Origin: Bacilli bacterium
Lineage (GTDB): Bacteria; Bacillota_I; Bacilli_A; RFN20; CAG-826
Direction of reading: 5' to 3'
Assembly: GCA_016296775.1 (NCBI GenBank)
Contig: JAEDIE010000029.1
Location: 1-15,390 of the forward strand
Length of the DNA: 15,390 bases
The notes under the pieces were generated by a model. It worked only from the letters and a program-made list of their open reading frames with translations. It did not search any database and was not told the origin of the DNA. Shown piece after piece: positions 8,363-13,667 of this stretch (its first letter is position 1; each line of letters opens with the position of its first letter). A program made the translations under genes and the position numbers.

Positions 8363-8391
8363 TAGAAATATATATACGATTAAATTATAAT
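8363..8391 (+). promoter_or_regulatory. Probable promoter of tRNA-Leu
   Basis: A consensus -10 TATAAT at 8386-8391 lies nine bases before the tRNA, with a weak -35 TAGAAA (8363-8368, 4 of 6) at 17-bp spacing. Confidence 0.55.
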
Positions 8392-8400
8392 TAATACACT

Positions 8401-8485
8401 GCAGGCGTGGTGAAATTGGTATACACGTAAGACTTAGGATCTTATGCTTTCGAGCGTGAGGGTTCGACTCCCTTTGCCTGCACCA
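8401..8485 (+). tRNA. tRNA-Leu (anticodon TAG)
   Basis: The acceptor strands GCAGGCG and TGCCTGC pair over seven positions with one G-T pair, followed by A and an encoded CCA. The anticodon arm TAAGA/TCTTA carries loop CTTAGGA, anticodon UAG. A long variable arm (ATGCTTTCGAGCGT) marks a class II tRNA, as expected for Leu. The T-loop is the standard TTCGACT. Confidence 0.95.
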
Positions 8486-8498
8486 TTAACTAAAAAAT

Positions 8499-8547
8499 AT
8501 CCCCCATAGTTTTGCCTAAATAGGGTAAGATTAACTGGAGGATTTTT
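8499..8547 (+). terminator. Probable terminator after tRNA-Leu
   Basis: ATCCCCC (8499-8505) pairs with GGAGGAT (8537-8543) with one C-A mismatch. AGTT/AACT and a short GCC-containing stem extend it inwards, and TTTT follows. The hairpin is long and imperfect, so a structured leader for the next gene is an alternative, but its position right after the tRNA and the T run favour a terminator. Confidence 0.5.
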
Positions 8548-8623
8548 ATTTAAAACTAAATTATTATTAAAATATTTAAAAATTAGTTATATTTTTTTAA
8601 AATATAGTGTTAAAGGAAGTTCT

Positions 8624-10384
8624 ATGAAAAAAGAAAAATACGTTATATTATCAAAAATTAGTAATCCAAAAGATTTAAAAAAATTAAGTGTAATTGAATT
8701 AAAAGAGCTAGCTAATGAAATTAGAGAAGTATTGATTAATAAAATTTCAATTACAGGAGGTCATTTTGGTTCTAATTTAGGAGTTATAGAATTAACTATC
8801 GCTTTACATTATGTCTTTTCTAGTCCAAAAGATAAAATAATTTATGATGTAGCACATCAAACATACACCCATAAAATTTTAACTAGCAGAAAAAATTTAT
8901 TTTTAGATGAATCTAAATATAAATTAAGTAGTGGATTTACTAACTATTTAGAAAATGAAAACGATATTTTTACTTTAGGACACACTTCTACATCTATAGC
9001 TTTAGCTTTAGGATTAGCTAAAAGTAGAGATTTAAATAACGAAACATTTAATGTTATTTCTTTAATTGGAGATGGATCATTAAGTGGAGGAATTGCTTTT
9101 GAAGCTTTTTCAAATGCTTCAGAAATAAAATCTAATTTCATAATAATTATTAATGATAATGAGATGTCCATAGCTGAAAATCATGGTTCAATTTATTCAA
9201 TAATTGAAAAGTTAAGAAATGATAAACAATATAGAGATAGTGAAAGCAATATATTCACTCAATTAGGATATAAATATGATTATTTAGAAAACGGAAATAA
9301 TATTGAAGAATTAGTTAGTTTTTTAACTAAATATAAAGATATTAATTCTCCAATTGTTCTTCATATTCATACTAAAAAAGGATATGGTTATGAACTTAGT
9401 TATTTAGATAAAGAAACATATCATTATAGAAATCCTTTTGATATTAAAACTGGAAAAAATTTATCTTTTCAAGCAAGAACATTTGAAGTTATAAATAGAG
9501 AATATTTTAAGAACAAATTAGAAGAAAATAGCAATATTTGTCTAATTTGTGCTGGTACACCTAAAAACTTTAATTTTACAAAAGAGGAGAGAAATACATA
9601 TAAATCTCGATTTATTGATGTAGGAATTAGTGAAGATTTGGCTTTACTTTATGGAGTAGGATTAAGTAAAGGAAATACTAAACCAATAGTTTCAATATCA
9701 TCTTCATTTATTCAAAGAGCTTATGATCAAATTGCTCATGAAATTGGATTAAATAAACCTAACATGATTGTATTAGTAGATTTTTGTGGAGTAGGAAAAA
9801 CTTCTTCTACACATCAAGGTTCATTTGATGTTTCAATGATTTCAAATATTCCTAATATTACTTATTTATCTCCTTCAAGTGAAGAAGAATATATTTCGAT
9901 GTTAGATTATTGCTTAACTCATGAAGGAACATTCTTTATTAGACTTTATGGAGGAGAAGTTCTTCATAATAATATCAGTGTTAATAAAGATAATTTAATG
10001 AAGTTTGAATACTTAAAAGAAGAAGAAAATATAGCTATAATAGGTACTTCAAAAATGTATGGTTTTGCCTTATCTTTACATGAAAAAATTAAAAAAGAGG
10101 TGGGAAATAATAGCGTTTTTGTTACACATCAGTTATCCACTTTAGACTACGATTTTCTAGATAATTTAATTAAAAAACATAAAGTTTTAATAACAATAGA
10201 AGATGAATATTTAGATGGAGGATTTGGACAAAAAATTGCTTCATATTTATCTAGTAAAAATATAAAAGTATTAAATTATGGAATAAAAAAGACCTATATT
10301 GATAATATAGATCTTAATGATATTTATTATTCTAATAGAATAGACGTAGATTTAATAATAGAAGATATTTTAAAACTTAATTAA
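8624..10384 (+). CDS. 1-deoxy-D-xylulose-5-phosphate synthase-like thiamine-diphosphate enzyme, divergent
   Basis: A 586-residue transketolase-superfamily protein, clearly DXS-like in order and motifs but shorter than the usual ~620-640. AAAGGA at 8612-8617 precedes the ATG. Conserved: GGHFGSNLG (His47), AHQTYTHKILTSR (78-89), GHTSTS (119-124), the thiamine-diphosphate site GDG...NDN (149-151, 177-179), a His in TYH (267), the catalytic Glu337 in GISEDLA, SFIQRAYDQ (Arg365), and THQG (His397). Genuine DXS condenses pyruvate and glyceraldehyde-3-phosphate at the head of the MEP isoprenoid pathway. Here three residues that I recall as phosphate or substrate contacts in E. coli DXS are replaced: Tyr392 by Ser359, Arg420 by Phe387 and Arg478 by Gly443. 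The AEQHA motif reads SEDLA. It may therefore be a paralogue acting on another acceptor, so I give no gene symbol. It stands alone and overlaps the convergent gene by 15 bases. Confidence 0.85.
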   Translation: MKKEKYVILSKISNPKDLKKLSVIELKELANEIREVLINKISITGGHFGSNLGVIELTIALHYVFSSPKDKIIYDVAHQTYTHKILTSRKNLFLDESKYKLSSGFTNYLENENDIFTLGHTSTSIALALGLAKSRDLNNETFNVISLIGDGSLSGGIAFEAFSNASEIKSNFIIIINDNEMSIAENHGSIYSIIEKLRNDKQYRDSESNIFTQLGYKYDYLENGNNIEELVSFLTKYKDINSPIVLHIHTKKGYGYELSYLDKETYHYRNPFDIKTGKNLSFQARTFEVINREYFKNKLEENSNICLICAGTPKNFNFTKEERNTYKSRFIDVGISEDLALLYGVGLSKGNTKPIVSISSSFIQRAYDQIAHEIGLNKPNMIVLVDFCGVGKTSSTHQGSFDVSMISNIPNITYLSPSSEEEYISMLDYCLTHEGTFFIRLYGGEVLHNNISVNKDNLMKFEYLKEEENIAIIGTSKMYGFALSLHEKIKKEVGNNSVFVTHQLSTLDYDFLDNLIKKHKVLITIEDEYLDGGFGQKIASYLSSKNIKVLNYGIKKTYIDNIDLNDIYYSNRIDVDLIIEDILKLN

Positions 10385-11941
10385 TTTAGCTTTATATCCA
10401 TCATTAACATCAAGATAGTATTTAACGTCTTCATCTTTTTTATGGTCTAAATACCAAAGTTGAGCAATAATTTTGTCTTTTTTAGCTAATCTATCAAAAT
10501 CCCAAGCTATTTCTTTATATGAAACATTCAACCAATGTCCACCTTTTAAGACAGTGAATGGTCTAGCATAGAATTCTTCATTATCTTGGTTAATCCATTT
10601 AACTTTACGGTAAACATCACCTGTAGTGAATGATTCTTCAAGTAAATCTCCCCCATGAGCTCTAGCAACGTTTCTTAAATCATCAATATTAATTTCACTT
10701 AATGGTTTATCAATATCGTAATAATAGTTAATCTTTGTAGTTTCTTCGCTATTTTTTAATTCTTCAAAATTAATATCATTTCCAAAATAATCTTTGTTTT
10801 CTACAAATAAATTGAATTTATTCCAGTCAGTTCCAATTTTGTTATATGTATCAAGATCATAGAATGTTGCTTTAATTTTAGCTTCATTATTATCTTTTAC
10901 CCATCTAGACGGGGAATTGTGGTCTTTAAGTAATGGTTTAATAACTAAACCAGCAATAATTGACTTAGGAATAATTCTTGCTAATTTGAAGTAGAAGTGG
11001 CTTTCACCAAGAGCTTTGAAATATTCAGCATAATCATCATGAATATAATGGAACATATCGTCTAATTTTGATGAATCACTAAACCATGTACCATGGAAAT
11101 TTCTAATAGCATTGTAGTTTGGTTTAAAATAATCTTTGGTCGTTCCGCCAATAATCTTAAAACCTAAGTTTAAGGTATCATAACCTGTAATTTGGTTGTT
11201 TTTGCCTCCACCCAAATTAAACATTTGGTTATAGAAATTTTCTTCGTTTAATTTTCCTTCATATTCTTGTTGAATAATTGCGGCAATTAAACGTCCGCTA
11301 TCTTCACTTGAAACCCATTCAAGTGGACAATTGAAGGCTGTGTGGAACATTAAACCATCACTAACATTGTCCATTAAAAGATTTTTATGGACCATAGCTG
11401 TTTGTCTTATAATTGTTCTATATTTAATGTCAGATTCTAAGACAATAAATTCACCTCTAGCTTTAGTTAATGAATAAATATCAAGTGGTGAGAATAATAA
11501 TGGATCACCTATTCTAGCAAATGGATGATGATGAGTTCTATTTCCATAAACAGCAACTGTTGAAATATGAACTAATTTTGGTTGATTCTCTTTAATTTCT
11601 TCTATTCTTGAAACCATGTTTTGAACACCAAGAACGTTACATTTATATGCTTCTTCTGGATATTTATCAGAATGAGGTGGAATTACACTTGCTAAATTGA
11701 ATATTAAATTTGAATCTTTTACAAACTCAACCATTGAATCTTTATCTTGCATCCTTCCCTCAACGATTTGAATTTTTGAAAGATATTGCTTATCAATATT
11801 CTTTAAAATCTTTTTGATTCTTTTATTTTTATGGGAAACTAATAATTTGATTTTTCCGACACAATCAAGTTTGATTGCCTCATATAAGGCACATCTCCCC
11901 ATGTTACCTGTTGAGCCGCTTAATGATATTGTTAATTTCAT
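10370..11941 (-). CDS. Extended SDR NAD(P)-dependent epimerase/dehydratase-like protein with a C-terminal extension
   Basis: A 523-residue protein. Residues 1-250 form an extended short-chain dehydrogenase domain: Rossmann motif SGSTGNMG (8-15), STVAVYG with Ser127/Thr128, and the YxxxK pair Tyr156/Lys160. Such enzymes typically reduce, oxidise or epimerise sugar- or steroid-like substrates with NAD(P). Residues ~260-523 are an unusual extension. Its end (RAHGGDLLEESF, KVKWINQDNEEF, VLKGGHWLNVSY, AQLWYLDH) resembles, as I remember it, a C-terminal domain of other bacterial epimerases that carries GHWCPxC-type cysteines; no cysteine is present here. The ATG at 11941 is needed to keep the glycine motif and lacks a Shine-Dalgarno sequence; a -10-like TAAAAT is six bases upstream. 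It ends convergently inside the DXS-like gene. The true substrate is unknown. Confidence 0.82.
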   Translation of the reverse strand: MKLTISLSGSTGNMGRCALYEAIKLDCVGKIKLLVSHKNKRIKKILKNIDKQYLSKIQIVEGRMQDKDSMVEFVKDSNLIFNLASVIPPHSDKYPEEAYKCNVLGVQNMVSRIEEIKENQPKLVHISTVAVYGNRTHHHPFARIGDPLLFSPLDIYSLTKARGEFIVLESDIKYRTIIRQTAMVHKNLLMDNVSDGLMFHTAFNCPLEWVSSEDSGRLIAAIIQQEYEGKLNEENFYNQMFNLGGGKNNQITGYDTLNLGFKIIGGTTKDYFKPNYNAIRNFHGTWFSDSSKLDDMFHYIHDDYAEYFKALGESHFYFKLARIIPKSIIAGLVIKPLLKDHNSPSRWVKDNNEAKIKATFYDLDTYNKIGTDWNKFNLFVENKDYFGNDINFEELKNSEETTKINYYYDIDKPLSEINIDDLRNVARAHGGDLLEESFTTGDVYRKVKWINQDNEEFYARPFTVLKGGHWLNVSYKEIAWDFDRLAKKDKIIAQLWYLDHKKDEDVKYYLDVNDGYKAKLIKF

Positions 11942-11947
11942 GTCAAT

Positions 11948-11976
11948 ATTTTAATGAGAATATTGAATAAATACAA
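11948..11976 (-). promoter_or_regulatory. Candidate promoter giving a leaderless SDR transcript
   Basis: On the minus strand TAAAAT (11948-11953, 5 of 6) lies six bases before the ATG at 11941, with a poor -35 TTGTAT (11971-11976, 3 of 6) at 17 bp. The geometry matches that of the phosphoesterase promoter at 1848-1876. AT-rich DNA makes such boxes common, so this is tentative. Confidence 0.4.
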
Positions 11977-11986
11977 ACAAAACATT

Positions 11987-12015
11987 AAGACAATAATGTC
12001 AATATTTGTTATAAT
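11987..12015 (+). promoter_or_regulatory. Promoter of the DUF2188 membrane-protein gene
   Basis: A consensus -10 TATAAT (12010-12015) with -35-like AAGACA (11987-11992, 4 of 6) at 17 bp. It faces away from the SDR promoter, and the 97-base divergent spacer holds both. Confidence 0.65.
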
Positions 12016-12038
12016 AAATACATTACGGAGGAGAAATT

Positions 12039-13052
12039 ATGAAGAAATCAGCTATTTTATTGCTTGTTATTTCGATGGTTGGATTAGTACTTGGAAATAT
12101 TGCTTCATTTTTAGCAATCGGAAAACTTTACGCTAATGATTTTAATATTTTACATGTTATCGAATTTAATTTTACAAATATTAATTTTATTTCATTAGTA
12201 GCTATTGCTGCTGTAGCAATTATTTGTATTTTAATTCATTTTATTTTTGTTTGTGTTAGAAGAAAACCAATACATTTAGTATTTACATTCTTAATTTTAC
12301 TTGGATCAGCTGCTACAGCTTATACAATTCCATTCACATTAGTAAAAACTATTGATTTTCTTGTAGATACAAGCAGTGCTTCTGAAGCAAATATTGTCAA
12401 TGCTATTGCTTGTATTGGCACAGGATTATGTTTTGTTTTAGCTCTTGTTTCTTTAGGACTTTCAATGTTAAGTATGAGCGAAAAGAAAACAGAAAAAGTC
12501 GAAACATTAGCTTCTACAACAAGTGAATCAATTAACATTAATTCAAATGTTGAATCAGTAGTAGAAGAAACTAAAGTTAGTGAAGAAACAAAAGAAGAAA
12601 CAACTCCTCAAGTAGAAGTTAAAGAAGAGCCAAAAGTAGAAGAAAAAGTTGAAGTTGAAGAAGAAGTTAAGGAAGAAATAAAAGCTGAAGAAACAGTCGA
12701 GAAGAAAGAAACAACTAAAGTAACTCCAACTCCAAAGAAAGCCCCAGCTAAAAAGAAAACTGTTTCAAAAACAAAAGAAGAAACAGCTAAAAAGGTTGAA
12801 GAATCTGCTAGTAAAACAACAGAAACTAAAGAAGAAAAGAAACAATCTGCCACTAAGGCATATCACGTTGTTAAGAGAAAAGAAGATAATAAATGGACTA
12901 TTAAATTAGCTAATGGTGATAAAGTTATTAAAACATTTGCTACAAAAGATGAAGCCTTAGAATATGCAAAAGGATTAGCCTCTAGACAAAACGGAACTTT
13001 AAGAGTTCATGCTTCTAAAGGTAAATCAAAAGGAAAAATTCAAAAACAATAG
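12039..13052 (+). CDS. Four-helix membrane protein with charged linker and C-terminal DUF2188 domain
   Basis: A 337-residue protein. GGAGGAG (12027-12033) lies just before the ATG. Hydrophobic segments at about residues 5-30, 49-73, 77-103 and 119-145 anchor it in the membrane. Residues ~147-270 form a low-complexity Glu/Lys/Val/Thr linker, first acidic (EVKEEPKVEEKVEVEEEVKE), then basic with a PKKAPAKKK patch. The last ~63 residues (from Tyr275: YHVVKRKEDNKWTIKL, FATKDEALEYAKGLA, LRVHASKG) match the DUF2188 pattern: a small cytoplasmic-type domain of unknown function with a Trp, a DEA helix and a final VH strand. A four-helix membrane domain joined to DUF2188 is an uncommon-looking arrangement. 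The linker's repeats could vary in length between strains. Function is unknown; a scaffold or nucleic-acid-binding tether is speculation. Confidence 0.85.
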   Translation: MKKSAILLLVISMVGLVLGNIASFLAIGKLYANDFNILHVIEFNFTNINFISLVAIAAVAIICILIHFIFVCVRRKPIHLVFTFLILLGSAATAYTIPFTLVKTIDFLVDTSSASEANIVNAIACIGTGLCFVLALVSLGLSMLSMSEKKTEKVETLASTTSESININSNVESVVEETKVSEETKEETTPQVEVKEEPKVEEKVEVEEEVKEEIKAEETVEKKETTKVTPTPKKAPAKKKTVSKTKEETAKKVEESASKTTETKEEKKQSATKAYHVVKRKEDNKWTIKLANGDKVIKTFATKDEALEYAKGLASRQNGTLRVHASKGKSKGKIQKQ

Positions 13053-13085
13053 TTTAAGACCTATTTATTTAAGTTATTTTGCAAT

Positions 13086-13110
13086 TTAATAAATATATTA
13101 ATAAATTTTT
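13086..13110 (+). terminator. Weak AT-only terminator candidate
   Basis: TTAATA (13086-13091) and TATTAA (13096-13101) form a 6-bp A/T stem with loop AATA, followed by TAAATTTTT. It follows the DUF2188 gene and precedes the tRNA promoter. The stem has no G-C pair, so termination would be weak. Confidence 0.35.
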
Positions 13111-13111
13111 C

Positions 13112-13139
13112 TTGCTAAAATTTGTAACTATGATATATT
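13112..13139 (+). promoter_or_regulatory. Extended -10 promoter of the tRNA-Asp/tRNA-Phe unit
   Basis: -35 TTGCTA (13112-13117, 4 of 6), a 16-bp spacer and -10 TATATT (13134-13139) preceded by TGA (extended -10). tRNA-Asp starts ten bases after the -10. There is no room for a second promoter before tRNA-Phe, so the two are probably co-transcribed. Confidence 0.7.
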
Positions 13140-13149
13140 TATTAAGCAC

Positions 13150-13225
13150 GGACCAGTGGTGTAGCGGTTAACATGTCGCTCTGTCACAGCGAAGATCGCG
13201 AGTTCGATTCTCGTCTGGTCCGCCA
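13150..13225 (+). tRNA. tRNA-Asp (anticodon GTC)
   Basis: GGACCAG pairs perfectly with CTGGTCC over seven positions. Discriminator G is typical of Asp, and CCA is encoded. The anticodon arm TCGCT/AGCGA has loop CTGTCAC, anticodon GUC. The T-arm GCGAG/CTCGT has the standard loop TTCGATT. Confidence 0.96.
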
Positions 13226-13238
13226 AACTTGAATAATC

Positions 13239-13254
13239 AGGGCATTCGTGCCCT
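13239..13254 (+). other. UUCG hairpin between the two tRNAs
   Basis: AGGGCA/TGCCCT forms a perfect 6-bp stem capped by TTCG, an exceptionally stable tetraloop class. Only ATTTATTAT follows, and tRNA-Phe begins 15 bases later without its own promoter. It is more likely a processing or spacer structure, or a partial attenuator, than a full terminator. Confidence 0.55.
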
Positions 13255-13269
13255 ATTTATTATAAAAGT

Positions 13270-13346
13270 GGCCCGGTAGCTCAGTTGGTAGAAGCGGAGG
13301 ACTGAAAATCCTTATGTCGTGGGTCCGAGTCCCACTTGGGCCACCA
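13270..13346 (+). tRNA. tRNA-Phe (anticodon GAA), with atypical T-loop
   Basis: GGCCCGG pairs with TTGGGCC (two G-T pairs at the base), then A and an encoded CCA. The anticodon arm GAGGA/TCCTT has loop CTGAAAA, anticodon GAA. Two deviations: the T-loop reads TCCGAGT, with C at position 55 where U (pseudouridine) is nearly universal, and the D-stem has a C-A mismatch (GCTC against AAGC). Confidence 0.9.
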
Positions 13347-13360
13347 TATTGAAAGAATAG

Positions 13361-13391
13361 GTTTGATACAATCAAGTATCAAACTTTTTTT
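13361..13391 (+). terminator. Rho-independent terminator of the tRNA unit
   Basis: A perfect 9-bp stem GTTTGATAC/GTATCAAAC (13361-13369 and 13376-13384), loop AATCAA, then seven T. It sits 14 bases after tRNA-Phe. Confidence 0.93.
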
Positions 13392-13413
13392 CATAACGTC
13401 GAGGTTTGAACTC

Positions 13414-13434
13414 AGAGGTTTAAACCTCTTTTTT
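13414..13434 (+). terminator. Second terminator-like hairpin downstream of the tRNA unit
   Basis: The 16-base palindrome AGAGGTTTAAACCTCT can fold as AGAGGT/ACCTCT with loop TTAA and runs into a T tract (13429-13434). It lies only 22 bases after the first terminator. A partial copy of its arm, GAGGTTT, stands at 13401-13407. It could be a backup terminator or the terminator of a unit displaced by insertion. Confidence 0.7.
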
Positions 13435-13439
13435 ATTTG

Positions 13440-13598
13440 TCATAAGGATAATAGTGACTGTGTCATGCAGTAGAGAAGTAGTAATCTTACACGATTTGCT
13501 GTCAAGGGTGCTAAAATTTTACACGATTTACACGATATTAACTTTGATTATTTTTAATATAAATGACAAACATTGACATCAATTTATGGCTGAAAATT
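13440..13598. other. Gene-free spacer with repeated TTACACGAT motifs
   Basis: TTACACGATTT occurs at 13487-13497 and 13519-13529, and TTACACGAT again at 13528-13536, overlapping the second by two bases. All are in the same orientation. GCTGTCAAGGGTGCTAAAAT sits between them. No ORF with a ribosome site is present. The motif may be a set of binding sites or the worn end of a mobile element; I cannot tell which. Confidence 0.6.
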
Positions 13599-13642
13599 AT
13601 TGTATACTTTATTGTATACTTTTTCAATGAATATGGTATACT
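13599..13642 (+). promoter_or_regulatory. Promoter with GTATAC repeats before the AlbA_2 gene
   Basis: An extended -10 TGGTATACT (13634-13642) precedes the GTG start by 25 bases, with no good -35 at normal spacing. Upstream, ATTGTATACTTT is tandemly repeated (13599-13610 and 13611-13622), and the palindrome GTATAC occurs three times (13602, 13614 and 13636), the last one within the -10. The layout suggests operator sites for a repressor, possibly the downstream gene's own wHTH product. Confidence 0.6.
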
Positions 13643-13667
13643 ATTAATAAGCAAAAGGAGTGCTATT

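Noticed and set aside
11940..12007. 12-base direct repeat ATGTCAATATTT at 11940-11951 and 11996-12007
   Set aside because: It is very AT-rich, one copy overlaps a start codon, and it could easily be chance; not strong enough for an operator call.
12608..12853. Minus-strand Ser/Val/Phe-rich ORF
   Set aside because: It is the antisense shadow of the Glu/Lys/Thr linker of the DUF2188 protein.
13563..13667. Upstream ATG start for the AlbA_2 protein
   Set aside because: It would place the start codon before the extended -10 and the GTATAC repeats; the GTG at 13668 has AAAAGGAG at good spacing.
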